A stretch of DNA of 64,000 nt. Source: Acanthornis magna. Its lineage: Eukaryota > Chordata > Aves > Passeriformes > Acanthizidae. The notes under the pieces were generated by a model. It was not told where the DNA came from and did no database searches. It saw only the letters and a program-made list of their open reading frames with translations. Below, piece after piece: positions 1-12,800 of this stretch (positions within the stretch are counted from its first letter, which is position 1; every line of letters starts with the position of its first letter). Where the stretch lies: positions 8,990,001 to 9,054,000 of the forward strand of contig JAWUZG010000001.1 of the NCBI GenBank assembly GCA_036785705.1, in the 5' to 3' direction. The translations under genes were made by a program, and so were the position numbers.

Positions 1-1
1 C

Positions 2-721
2 TCACCATTATCTTCATCACACATAGCCCCACCCTCTGACCCTTCTCACCAGATAAGCCCAGAGCCAACATGGGATATCAAGAGGGAACACGATGTAAGG
101 AAACCAAAGGAGCTTTCGGTGAACGGTCACAAAAAGAAAAGGTTAGGAGAACAAAGAGAAAGGTCAGCAAGTCCTAAAAAGGTAGACAGGTCAAAGCATG
201 AAGAGGCTTCTTGGAAAGGATATTCAGAAGGCAAAAATAAGACCACTGATGGTGGCAGGCCCACCTCAGAAAGCAAAGCGGTGGGACACAGCATTATGAT
301 CGAGGCTGGCGCAAGAGAGCACGTGTGTGCTGGAACCAGTGATGAACAGTTTGGGAGGCTGAGGAAGCCGGAAAGCAAGAGAGGAGGATCTCTTAGCAAA
401 AAAGAAGATCACAGATCCACAAACACCAGTGAGAAGAAGTCAGCTGCAGCGCCCGACCATGTCAAGATCGATACAGGAGCTACCAAGACGTACAGTAGCA
501 ACCGCTGCAGCTCGCCTGGAAGTGATATGGACCACAGCCAGAGGGACCCTGATGGGAAACCCAGCGAGTTCCCCAGGAAGGGACATCTCCACTCCATTAG
601 CACTCGCAGCACCAACACCACAGTTCGAAAGGCAACGGTCTCTCCAGGGCCATGGAAAATCCCTGGCTCAGATAAGCTACCTAGCGTCCTGAAGTCTGGT
701 ACTTCTGCCATGAGCAGATAA
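2..721 (+). CDS. MAGI2: MAGI2 C-terminal tail, last coding exon (5' partial)
   Basis: The frame is open from the window edge to a TAA at 719-721 and encodes 239 residues. MAGI2 (S-SCAM/ARIP1) is a multi-PDZ, WW and inverted guanylate-kinase scaffold at synapses, cell junctions and the podocyte slit diaphragm. The stretch here lies after the last PDZ domain. Two blocks match the MAGI2 tail as I remember it: residues ~22-60 (PTWDIKREHDVRKPKELS, then RLGEQRERSASP) and the extreme C-terminus (GPWKIPGSDKLPSVLK, ending SAMSR). Between them the tail is Lys/Ser/Arg-rich, low-complexity and probably disordered, with no visible domain. A GTG at 119 is not a start, because the frame continues upstream with conserved residues. 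The exon's 5' border is outside the window. Identity is supported by the convergent neighbour PHTF2, as in human. Confidence 0.93.
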   Translation, partial: SPLSSSHIAPPSDPSHQISPEPTWDIKREHDVRKPKELSVNGHKKKRLGEQRERSASPKKVDRSKHEEASWKGYSEGKNKTTDGGRPTSESKAVGHSIMIEAGAREHVCAGTSDEQFGRLRKPESKRGGSLSKKEDHRSTNTSEKKSAAAPDHVKIDTGATKTYSSNRCSSPGSDMDHSQRDPDGKPSEFPRKGHLHSISTRSTNTTVRKATVSPGPWKIPGSDKLPSVLKSGTSAMSR

Positions 722-1199
722 GCAAGGGACTGTTGCCCTCTAACTGTCTCAAACTGACGCAGAACATTCTTCTTAGTTTTTGTCTCACATTGGTTTGTTT
801 TAATTTATTTTAACTATCACACATATACACAAAGCATTGAGGAATGAAAACATTAGTGTGTAATTCCATGACAATGTGCACAGTATCTAATAAGTTCAAA
901 AGCATATAGTCAACACAGAGATTTAAAATCGACCCTAAAGTCCCAGTTCCATTTTAGGGACTTTGGCAGCTATGGAAGAAACCAAAACAATATGAAGGAC
1001 AGTACATCAGAGAAGGATAGTGCAGTGTAGCTTTAGCATTTTTTTCCCACTGCATGAAGGACTTGGATTTCATTCAAACTTTATATCAAGAAACTGGAAC
1101 AAGTTAGAGCAATCACAAACTGGAACATCGCCTTAAATAAAACTGCACGGAGCAAGCTGAAACCGAGAGAGGATCTTTTCATGGAGCTAAAATGTTGTA

Positions 1200-1205
1200 A
1201 ATAAA
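1200..1205 (+). terminator. MAGI2: Candidate proximal MAGI2 polyadenylation signal
   Basis: A canonical AATAAA lies about 480 bases after the MAGI2 stop. A second copy lies 64 bases upstream at 1136-1141. Use is not proven. Confidence 0.3.
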
Positions 1206-2891
1206 TTGTTCTCGACATATCTAGACAGGGGTTAAAGGGTTTCTTTAAAGCATCGTTCGGAACTGTACACCCATGACACGTCTCCACTGTTAACGCTTTG
1301 GGATAGTCCACGTGGTACCCTGTAGCATAGTTCACTGGGCGCTACGGGAGGAGTGGGGAATCCAGTGGATTAGTTTCTGTGATACCATTTCTACTGCCAT
1401 TTTTGTGAGCAAACCATGTTTCTGTACATTGGAAAGGAGTTAGGGTGGAGTTGTATTTGCAAATTATTCTCAAAAGTGATTTATTACAGGTTCCCCAAGT
1501 CCTGCAAGGTAGCACACAAACCAATTGGTCAGGCTCAAACCCCAGACATCTGCAAGGCCCTTGCAATGAAAGGAAGAGTGCTACAGAGAAAAAGCTGCAG
1601 TTTCCTTAAAGAAAGGCCTTTCCTTCCTGCAGAAGATGATAGTGTCACTTATCGACAGTGCTATGTTTCATACCCATCCGCATTTACTTAGGACACTCTC
1701 ACCTCTCATCCCCTCAGTTTGGCAGAGCAGGTGCCTTTCAGGCACATGTTAACAATAATTAGACTGGTTTCTGAAATACAGTTGTCAGTGTCCTCATTCA
1801 GTAAATTCAGTATTTTTCCATTTTTAAAATGGTTTCCATTTTACCATTTTTTCTCTATCTCCATTTTTTTTTCTTTTTGTTTTTATCTTTCTTGCTTGTC
1901 TGTTTTGAATTTCAAGCCTTAAGTGCCAGGTAAACATTCCAGTCTGCCTTCACAGGAAATAACTCCGAGTTCAGTCAATCAGTCATTATCTTGTTTCAAA
2001 AAGATGTGTGTGTGTCTGTGTAAGTGTGCATATGCTTATTCGTCTGTCAAAATTAAAACAAAATCCTGGGCAATAATACATTGGTAATTTAAAAAAAAAA
2101 AAAAAACATAAAGCTAAGGACTGTCAAAAATTCATATTTAAAAATTATTGTTCACTAGCAATCTTAGTTCCTCACATGCTCTGCTGAAAAACTAGATTGA
2201 GATTGGCTTTGTTCCAAGAAATTAGCACATTACTGTATGTCTCAAACATTGCACTGGACTGCGAAATTTATAGACATGTTTCTTCCTGTCCAATTATTTG
2301 AAAAGCCTCAAGTCAAGGATTTTGCAGCTTTCAAACATTTTTTTTTTTTTAAGAAAGAAAAATCCATTTATAGTTTCTAAAAAAGCACAAGTCCATGTAG
2401 CTGTTTATAAAACTCTTATTTAATGGGAAAAAAATCTTTATCCCCTGAACTAGAATCCAATATAATTTGCCATTAATTTATTGAATCTGATTTTGGACAA
2501 TGCTTCTGTAGTGTAGATGCACGTCCCGGTATCTTATTTTTATGTATAAAGAAAGCAAACAATGAAATCTGAAAAACAGTTGAGATTATGCTTGCATAAA
2601 CTCTAATTTGCACAGTTCACAGCTACTCCTTGTGCAGTAATTGCTTTATGCGGCTGTAATCGATAACCTGTGAAGACAGCACATCATCTAAACCCCATTC
2701 CAAATAATATTTCTGTGTAGTGTTAGCTGTGAATTTACCTTGTACAGCTCTATCTCTATAAATATAATTCCATGTATTAATAGTCACAGAAAGGCTGTAA
2801 GTGAGCAACTATTTTTATGAAACGCACCACTATGGATAAATTAACTTTTACAGAAATCTTGTTTACTGTATGATATTCTAAACCACTGTCA

Positions 2892-2897
2892 AATAAA
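2892..2897 (+). terminator. MAGI2: Candidate distal MAGI2 polyadenylation signal
   Basis: This canonical AATAAA is followed by an AT-rich stretch with T-rich sequence (2916-2940). It lies about 2.2 kb after the stop, close to what I recall for the long human MAGI2 3' UTR. A further AATAAA at 3068-3073 is an alternative. Confidence 0.45.
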
Positions 2898-2915
2898 ATA
2901 TATATCCAAAAATCT

Positions 2916-5900
2916 TTCATTTTTCAATTGTATATAGTTTGTATTAATTTTGAGTAGCAGGCTTCAGTGTTACCCTGAGAAACAATAATTTTCTTGCATA
3001 TGAGTAAATTAGCTACTACCTTATAAGAAAGGGAATAGACCATTTTAATTTCTTACTCCAATTTACAAATAAACATGTAGGTGACCAAACAAATTCCATA
3101 ATGGCAAGTTAAGGCTTATGAGGCAACACAGACAGAAGAATCTCTTCCTTGGTGGAGAAGCCTAAACCCTTATTCTCCTTCCAGTCCCTGGAGACACTGG
3201 ACCAGGGTGGTCAGACTCCCAGCAGTGAGAGACAACTTCTGAGAGTACACCACATATACAGAATTAATCTCAGCATAAACCATACTTACCTCAGAAATCT
3301 GACAGTTCTAATTAGCCCTAGAAAGGTTTTGTTGACAAGCTGTGTGAAGGGGGCATAATTGCATTTTCAATTTACTTTACAGGAATAATGTCTCATAAAA
3401 CATCATAAGGGTGTAAAAGTATTGGTAACCAGCCAGCCTCTTTTGGGACCAAATCCACCCCTCCTTAAATGCTCCTTACCTCCAGTTAGGCAAAATAAAC
3501 CATCAGTTTATAGACTGTAGACACTGTAAGATGTCTGCCTGGAAAACCAGCAATACTTTTCACACAAATGTGACATTTAAAAAAATAAGTATTTCCTGTT
3601 TGCTTAAAATATAATTTTCTTCAAAAAATAATAATCTGCCTTCATACAGCCTGAGTCAACTTCTGCAGAGCCTTGTATTTCAGATTAATGTTCCACGGAA
3701 GTTTGAACCGGCTGAACTAATAACATCATTTTGCATTAAAAATAAACACGTAGCAAATATGGAGCATCTTTAATACTCAAAAAAATTTTTTTTTTTTGAA
3801 TAGCCACTATTTCCATGGTCGGAAACCTGGGTGTTACTGGTTCAGACCCAGAGGAATCACAGGGAAGCGTGCTGAAGCCTTATAGCTTCACCTGGTCTAA
3901 CTTTTTCTGTTAATAACACGTCCTTTCTCTTTTAAATATAGTAGTACAGCATTTGTATTGCACTGCTTTTATTATAACACCTTTTAATGTCCCTTTTTCA
4001 TACCTATACAACAATACAAGGAAATAGATGCTTACTTTGCTGCAGATTCTCTGCTCCGAACTGCAGTGCAGCAGTGTAAGTAAGCCTGCCAGCCTGTGGT
4101 CACCCATGCACGTTTGGGCAGGAGTCTGACAAAAACACTGCAGACAGATGTCAGCGCTGCCCTTTTCTTAACCAGTGGCAAATGTGGGTTCTGGAGCTCA
4201 CTCCCGCAGGTATTTCTCTGCTTCAGGCCGTTCACACAAACTGTAGAGCCTGGAAGAGCAGACCTTCAAATAAATTTAATAAAAAAGCCAGGAAATGTAA
4301 TAACTCCCACAAGATCTCACCAAAGATGTCATCTTTTCTTCCAGAAAGCTGCTGGACAGACAGCATTCTTTGTTTAGTTACAGCAGCACATGGGTTGCAC
4401 TGGTTTCACCACACTGTGTGCCCCTGAACAGCAGGGACATTTGTAGCCCACATGTCCACCTATTCCATGGCCTCAGTGACCAGACTGCCAACAGATCAGC
4501 CCCAGTGTGGACAGCTGCCTGCTAGGAATTGACACAGGAGTTCAGACATGGACCCATTTCTTCCCTGATACTTATCATCTGAATGTGCAGTCAGCCACCG
4601 TTGCCAAAAACTTCGGACCTCCATCAAAGAAGAGACTCCATCTCATTTGTGCCATCTCTGCTAAACACAAATATCACATGCTTAGCCCCCACTACATCTC
4701 CTGTGTTCTCAGCACCACCAGATTTATTACGAAGCCCTTCTCTTCCTCCTCAGCTCCCCACTGCTCTTGTTCTTAATCCTGCCTCTACTGCTGTCACTCA
4801 GTAAATCAAATCTTCCATTCTCTCCTTCTGTCCCTCAGAACTTTGTCTTCCTCTTTTTCCGTCATTCTTTTGGCCCTCTGTCACCACCTGGCATCTCTCA
4901 GCCTCCACCTGCCGTGTATCAGCAGCTCAGCATGAGACAGCTCTCCTAAGAGGTGTCATGACCGAGTCATTAATCCATTCCTGGGTGTCAGACAAACACA
5001 AGAACATGCCCAACATGTTGCACTGAAGCCCAAATCACCTCCCTTGTCCTTCAGAAACCACCAGTGGCTTCTTCTTAGGCTACACTAACTCTACATGCAA
5101 CCAGTAACTACTTTTGCACATACAAATAATGTTTTATCTGCATTGCTAAATGTCTGTACTGGTAATGATTCAAGCTTTCAAGCCAGCTTTTGTGGATGCA
5201 ACATGCCATGCTCTCTACTGGAAGTCTCCAAATTCATTTTACAAAGGCAAGGACAGGCAAAGCCACGGGCACATTTCTGTCTTAGCCACTATGCTCTTTT
5301 TGTACATCACTGCTGCCATGGAAACCTGGGGCCAGAACTGCAGAGGTAAAAGTGGAAGAGCACACCTCAGCAAATGAGGATGTCACCCTCCAGGTTTCTC
5401 CCTACTTGGAAGGAAGTTTTGCTGTGAAGCTGGGAAGTTTCTTGGTACATTCCATGGAGCTCAAAGCTAGAGAAGGCTTTGGACTTGCTCAGGGATGTCT
5501 GGTCCCATTAGGGACTGACTTCACATAAGTCTCCCAAAGAGTCCTTTCCCTCTTTTGTCCCCAGAAGCACAGGATATTTTCTCTAATTGCTGCTGAAAAG
5601 GCCCCACAAGCATGGCAGGCTGCCTCCTCTCCTGACTGATAAGGGGCTGGGAGAGAATTGCCGTGGCTGTGTCCCACGGGGCTCTCACCCTCCACAGGTA
5701 TCACTCCAGGACTCCCAAAGCTCTCTCTCCATTTGGCAGTGCAGAGAATTGGACTCCCAGGATCAAACACCTTTACCTTCACAGCTGTCACCCAAAGAGT
5801 GAGTGACTTCTATTAGCCATCACCCCCAAAGGGGCTTTATCTGGACAGAAAGAGCTTCAGCCAGGACTCCCACATCCCCGGTGCCCCAAGCCCCTCACAG

Positions 5901-6790
5901 CTCCCTGCTCAGCACCCAGGGCTGTCCTGTCCCTTGGAGCAGCAGCCCCTCCCCACCACCCAGATAAGCACCTGTAGGCTCTGCACTGCCCACCACCCTC
6001 CTGGAGCCAGGGCACACGTGTTCACTCTGGGCTTGAGGGTTCTGGAACATTTTTCTCAGTATTTCTAACAGCAATGACATGATCACACATTTATCTCCAT
6101 AGCTGGCATCTCAGCTTAGGGCAATTTTTTTTCTTTTTTTAAATATCAAGACACAGTAACATGAGCAATATCTCTGAATCATAGCCAATCTAAAAATTAT
6201 GTTCTGCTCTTCCTGTCTTTAGGGCCTCTATGACAATAAGTCACTCTGCCAGCTCGAGTAATCAATAAGGAGAGTTTTGCTTACAAGGTACAAATATATC
6301 TCTTTTAAACAGTTGGGGGAACACCAGTGCACGTAGACCCACTCCCAGTACCACACACAGGAGCCTGGAGCACCATCTTCCATTCCCACTCAGGAACTGC
6401 CCAATACCCATGTCTCTGTTGGATGGCTGCCCCTCTTAGGGAAAGAAAACACACAGGAATGCAGACTAATCCAGAAAGAATTGTTCATCCACAGATCAAC
6501 TGCTGTAAGTGTAAAGACATTTAAACTGAAAAAAAAAACCCCAAAAAAACAAATAAGCAAGAAATGGTGTGGGGAGAGAGAGAAGGCATGATAAGACTTT
6601 CTGTGATGTGTCCACCTGCTGACCTGCTCCATTTTCAACTTCTTCAAGCTTAAAAACTGAAAAAGATGACCTATCAGACATGACAAATGCTGCACCAAAG
6701 CACTGCAAGTCCTGGAGACAGCAAAAGAGAATATTTATTGATTACACTTCTGAAAAGAAGTAATTTATTTAAGTAAAATGCTTTGGCTGG
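2916..6790. other. Intergenic stretch, no gene seen
   Basis: This lies between the inferred MAGI2 3' end and the G-rich repeat. All open frames here are 100 codons or fewer, overlap on both strands and resemble no protein I know. A moderately GC-rich pocket lies at about 5.5-6.05 kb. No tRNA, CR1 3' end or LTR boundary was recognised. Confidence 0.6.
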
Positions 6791-6807
6791 TGGAGAGGGA
6801 GAGGGAG

Positions 6808-6840
<33 letters not shown>

Positions 6841-6841
6841 A
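6791..6841 (+). repeat. G-rich hexamer microsatellite (GGGAGA/GGGACA)
   Basis: The GGG tracts are spaced by exactly three bases. The spacer is AGA in the first units and changes to ACA in the later ones, giving seven consecutive GGG tracts. The regular short loops fit the standard G-quadruplex pattern on the + strand. Confidence 0.9.
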
Positions 6842-9800
6842 GACCATTGCTGCCAATTGGGGCCATTGCTGCCACTGAAGCCACCTAAAAGAAATGTCAA
6901 TCTTCTCCTTAGACTGCCCTTTGCTCAAAAGTAGTGAACAGTAACAGGCATCCCAACCAGTCCAAACCTCTCCTGCCACCGCCAGGCTGCAGGGCTGCCC
7001 ATGGCTCTGAAGTTTCTATTCGTGCATATATATGGTATTAAAGAATTTTGGAGTTAGTACTTTCCCAAAGGGATTAAAAACTATGCCAAGAGCTTTAACT
7101 AAAGTACTTTAAAAATTGCAGTCCATAAACCAGAAAATTGTTCATCCTGTCTCTAAGCCAGCAAGTACAAAAAGCTAGATTTAAGTACTGATTTAATTTC
7201 AAGAAGAAAATCAGACCTTTCCCAGCATAGTCCAGAAAGCTCACCATGTATGAAACACCTATTCCAATTAGCACTTCATTCACTCCAGAAGTTTTTTTTT
7301 AAATAAGCCCAGCAGGCAACATGGAGCACTGCAATGTGTTAGGACAGAATATTTCAGAGTACCTCTCAACCCTGGCACATCACAAACAATACTAATTGAT
7401 TACTCTTTTATATCACTCCAGGAAAGATGAATGCCAGCATATGCCTTCTCCTGAATGACTCCTGTCTCCCATACCCCTGGTCCTGCCCAGCTGTTCAGGT
7501 TGGTTTCTGGTAGAAAGGCACCGCAGTGTCACCATGCCATGGCAGCTGCAGCAGGTGACAAAGCCTTTGGGAGGCACCTTCCCATCTGAGCTGCACTCCA
7601 GCAGCACAGCATCCCCTGCACCAGGAGCAGAGAGCCATCCTGTGTGGCACTGGGCTGAGAAAGGGTCACAGCTCTGGCTGTGGAGCTGCCCCGACAGCTC
7701 TGCGTCCTTGGGCGTGTGGCACTGAGCCCTGCCTTGTGACACCTGCCAGCCGCTGGCACCAGCAGCACGAGCCTCCAAACCAGCCTTGTGCCAAGAGCAG
7801 GAGCTCGTTCCCTAACCACCACCGTTGGTTCTGAGACTCTGTTTTTGGGTACAACCCCTTAACCCCTCTGTTTATTCCTTTGCCATATTAATTTATAGTG
7901 AGGCACTCTTCCTGAAGGAGGGCAGCTCCAGCAGTGCTTCTGCCCTGACTTCACATTCCAATGCAAAACAAGCTTCATATTTGATAAAAATGAAAGATCA
8001 GAGCCCCAGGCTCTGGTCATGAAGTAGCTCTGGAGGAGCAGCAACCTCACTCCCTGTGGGGACATGCCTCAAGCAGCCTCTGCCCAATTCCCTGCTCTCA
8101 TCTCTCATTCTGCTCCCTTTATCCCGAACATTTTTCGTACTGGCATACAAATTGCAAGTGCAGCCCAAATTGATCCCCTCCACACCTTCAGTCTCCTGGG
8201 GTTAACAAGCAGGTCTCTACCTCACAGTTTATAGGTCCATTATGTTCTTTGATTGGCTGCTCTGTCCCAGACTCAATGGCTTTGGAATAAATTCAGAAGG
8301 TTTGATAGCTAGTGTTTTTAAAACTGATTGTTAAAGTGTTTTGCAAATTATATAGAAATTATTTGTATTTCAGCCCCACTTATAAGCCCCACCATCCCTG
8401 GGCTTCATTAGCTGCAGTGAGCACCCCAGCAATGGCAGTGGAGGTGACAAGGTGACTGGAGGTGATGCCACCAGAGATCGCCACTTTTTGTCAGACCTTC
8501 CCACTCAGGTATCCCTGCTCTGATGTGCAGGACCTGGCAATCCCCATTGCTTATGCAGGGGATGAAGTCCAAATGGAGTAAACGATGGACATAATGATGG
8601 ACAACATAATGACAAATTGCCCCTGATTTCCCCAATTATTTCAGGCATTTCCCTCACAGCAGGAGGACTGCAGTAAACAATGTGCACAGCAGTGTAGCCA
8701 CTCTGCCACTGTCAGCCCAAGGCTGGCCTGGGGCAAACTACCCTGCAGAATCAGATGCTGATTCTCCCCATCCACGTCTGGATTGCCTCCTGGTGACCCA
8801 GCCAATGTAGAAGAGTGATTGGGGACGAGTGATCCAGGGCTGGCCATGTAAACATTGCAGGCTCAGGTGGAATAAATGGGCCCCACGAGTCAAGAGTCAA
8901 AGCAAGGCAGTACGAGCTGTCGCTGTACAACAGCTACAATTACTCTCACATCAGGCTACCAAGCACAGGAAACCTCAGCCAGCATAGCCTGAGGGGCAGT
9001 AAGGAACTACTACACGTTTCTTTATAAAAGACTGTATTGAAGTAATAGATTAAAAAGCAAAAAGGCAGTTGTAGCATGTGAAATACAAAGTATGAATTGA
9101 TCTGTTCATTTAATAGCATCTCTTACTCTCTGTTCTTGCCTTTGTATGTCTAAAAGCTGTCCATGGCCAGCTTTTATAGGGCACAGGAGTGGTGGGAGCT
9201 GCCCTGGGGGAAAGGGGGATGAAGTCAGCCCAAGGGGGCTGCTGCTGCCTTTGCTCAGTGCCCTGGAGCACAGAGCACATCTGCACAGACACAGAGCAGA
9301 GGGAGCTGGGCAGCTCTGCCCCTGCACTGCTCTTCCTCGCAGCCTCACTCTGGGAAAGGGCAGCTCAGAGCTGTGACCTTCTGCACTTCAGGGCTGCTGC
9401 TCGTGGGACAGTGCCCTTGGCACACAGGCTCTGCCAGCCACGCAGGCGTGGCCCTGCTAAAGCTCCTCTGCTCGGAGTGCACAGTTATTTATAGGCAAGA
9501 GAAAATAGGCTCTGCAACCCAGTGCTGATCTTCTGAACTTTAGCAAAAAGCATTAGGAAAAAATGCAAGCGTATTTTTTACTAAGGTCTTTCAGTAGAAA
9601 GGTCATTCACCAGCATATTAAAAACCAAAATATTTTAATAGAAAACAATTTTATCCTCTAAATCATAAATTATATACACAGATGCAGAATTCTTATCATT
9701 GGCTAATATTGCACCATTTAAAAAAAACATTTGAAATCACCATGTATGTGACCTTAGGGAACTACCAGATATTTTATGATGTCTAATGGAATCAGGGCAT

Positions 9801-12800
9801 GAAAACACAGAACAAAATGGACACAGGAGAAACTACCAAGTCATAAGAATTCAAATCACAGCAACACAGTTTCACAGACCAATCTACAGCTTAAGTAATA
9901 TAGTCCATAAAAAGTAAAGACAACTCAAACTACGTAAACTTATAAAAGTAGGATGAGAATATCAATTCATTAGAAAAACAATCAAACTTTGAGTTTTTGG
10001 CAGAGAGGAAATATCCTCCCCAGGCTGGTATCCACCAGGTGTCTGGTCAGCTTAACACCAACTGGAGTCATATTCTCAGGAATAAAACTTCTCTGTGTGC
10101 TCATTCTACAATGTCTTTTAAATTAGTTTTCCCCTTTGAAACAAACTTTTTTGGGTTTTCCTATTCTAGCATGACAAATGTTGTTCAGTGTGTCGCTGTC
10201 AAAAACTCTAAGGACATATAGCCTTAATCAATACTGGGAATTGGTAATCAATGGATAAGTCTGTATTGTACAGGAAGGAACTCTGAAAAAACAAACATCC
10301 CAAATGGTGCCAAAGGAACTCCTCAAAAGATGTGCTAAGGAACAGGATGGCATCAGGATCCCAAGGTGACGAACAAACACAAAGCACAAATTATCAGCCA
10401 GTGGTCCCAAGAGCTGAGAAGAACCTGTGGTAAGGCACAGCTGAAAACATGGCATGAATATCCTGCAGAGGGTGACAGTGCACAAAAGGCAGCAAGGGGG
10501 TACAGGGGGCAGTTGTGGAGCCTTCAAGACCAGGATCAAGGGACAAAGAGAGAAAACAATTGCTCCAACACCATCTTCCTTGCTGCTCTTAACATGAGCA
10601 GCATTGCCATGCGTCTGCAGCGGCTCCTCCATCACCTCCAGCAGAGAAAGAGCTCTGCCCGTGGGTTTCCCAGTGCCACATTCTGCTACTGCAGCTCAAG
10701 CAGCCACCCCTAGGAAGTTACCTTTTACTGTGTCACCAGGTAGAGAAAAATCAGGACTTTCAGAGCAGTGTGTGTGTGCACACTCGCTGCTCCAGCTTCC
10801 CTCCTCCGTGGCTCGGTGCTGCTGCAGTGCTCAGAGGCACGAGTGGTCATTATGGATTAAAGGCAAGTCCTCAGTCCCTGTAAACATTTATACAATATAG
10901 AGCAAGTGAGACTGAGAATACCCAGTGGCCCAATGGTTACAAAGATTAATTTTAGTGTCCCAAGTTCAGTTCCTGTTCCAGAGACTAATGGGATACGAAT
11001 ACAGAGCAGGGTTTATCTCATCCAAGTTTAGATATTTACATTACTGTTACTCATTCCAAGCTTTTTGCAAGGACACCAATGGGCACTTTTAGAAAAAGAT
11101 TTGTCTGACACCTTTAGGAATGAATTAATTATTCTGCAGAAGCATCTAAATATTTCCACTGAATGGAAAGATAGCGCAGGGTCACTAGCTCCAAGTCACA
11201 TCCAACACCTCCATTTCTGGAGTCAGGATAGTTAAATGCCTACTAAAATATTCCCAGATGCCTTGCATTTGAGACATGTCCAGAGCATATCTATAGGATC
11301 CGTCTGCATGAAGGAGGTAAGCAGGGAGACCCTGGGGGTTCAGCCAGAGTTATTTGTTATTTCATCTGTGTGCAACATCTCCACTCAGGCACCCAGGGCT
11401 GCAGCAGAGGCTTAGCCCCAGGGGCAGGCAGGAGCTGCAGCTCTGCCCATCTGGGACAGCCTAGAGAGTTGCCACCAACACTAACAAGGCAGGAAGGTAC
11501 CCAGACCCTTCTGAGAATTGGAGCCTTCCTACCCAGAGAGTTCTGCTGAGACCAAAACTCCCAGAGCCTCTTATTGCCCTCCCTGCGCTGCCTGCACAGC
11601 CCCTGCCTGCTGCTGGCCCAGAACGCACGCAGCGCTCAGAAAGTAACACAAAAGTGAGCGAGTGACTGTGGGTGTCACAGGTTTATAGGAACGGATTTTT
11701 CACAGTGCATCTAACTAGCAGGTAATTACTAATGTGTTTGCAAAGGTGTCACGTTGGTAGCTCACAGTCTCTCTTCCCAAAGTTCACATTTGCATGGCAG
11801 ATCCTGTGTCCTCCTCTGAAGGGTTGGTGCTGTTTTTCACTGTGATGTGCATTCTGTGTCTGGAGAGCACAGCTCAGGGTTTGGTGCGGAGCTGCTCGAG
11901 AAAGATGTAAGTGTCTAACAGACCATGCACACAGCTTCCCTCGGAGTGCAATTCCTGCGGGGCTCACCACAGGTCTCTTCTTTCAGGTGCTTCTGCCTGG
12001 AGCCTGTCAGCACATCTGTGCCTGACCACAGCCCACCAGCCCAACTCTAATTCCTCAGACTTGTTTACCTTCCCTTCTTGCAGACCTCCCAAATTATTTG
12101 ATTTTCGTGTCTGGTGGTTTTTTTCCCCATAAATTGTCCCTATGGGTTGTTTTTTTCTGTTTTAAAAGAATACCAGATATTTTCAAAATCTAAGCCCAAG
12201 TCTCTCAGAAATGGGACTCGGTCCTCACAGAATATGGAGGAAATCAATACCTGGGTACTAACTTCTTCCTTTGGGGACACAGAAGCAGAATTATTTTTTA
12301 CTTCTTTGCATGTGTGATGGGATTGGTGAAGAACAGAAACCGAAAGGGAACCTTCCCTGCCTAAAAAGGGCACAGCAGAGAGGAGCTACACATGCATGGA
12401 CAGACACACATGCTCACAAAACCACATCCCAACAATGGCACAAACAACCCCCGCTCAGAGTTTCACCAGAAAAGCCTGTGGAGGTACATTCAGGCTGACC
12501 TTCTCTCATACTGGGATCATTTTGGCTTTCTATCATGATACCTGAATTTTGTGTTATTTTTCCTAGGGTAATCATGACCTTGTATTTATGTATATCAAAT
12601 GATTATTCTATTCTCAAGGAAATAAAAGGTGACTCATATGAAAACAATGAAGTGAGTGTGCTTAGTGAGCACTGTCTGTACCATGCCTGAATCCCAAAAT
12701 ACTCTCTAACTTCCTTGGCTTTCTTAAAAATGGTTAGGGGCTGGTGTAGAAGCCCAGAAGGCAAGGGAATAATGTGTGTGTCTCAAATACCAATGGCTGG

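Larger units (their letters stand above)
722..2915 (+). other. MAGI2: MAGI2 3' untranslated region (end inferred)
   Basis: This AT-rich sequence follows the MAGI2 stop codon and has no coding potential. It holds several AATAAA hexamers. The pair at 1136-1141 and 1200-1205 could serve a short form, and 2892-2897 could end a long form. A poly-A run lies near 2091-2106 and a poly-T run near 2338-2351. The 3' boundary is inferred from the hexamer at 2892; another at 3068-3073 could extend it by about 180 bases. No transcript evidence is available here. Confidence 0.6.

Noticed and set aside
127..711. Antisense and out-of-frame open frames over the MAGI2 tail
   Set aside because: They overlap a conserved coding frame in other phases and match nothing I know.
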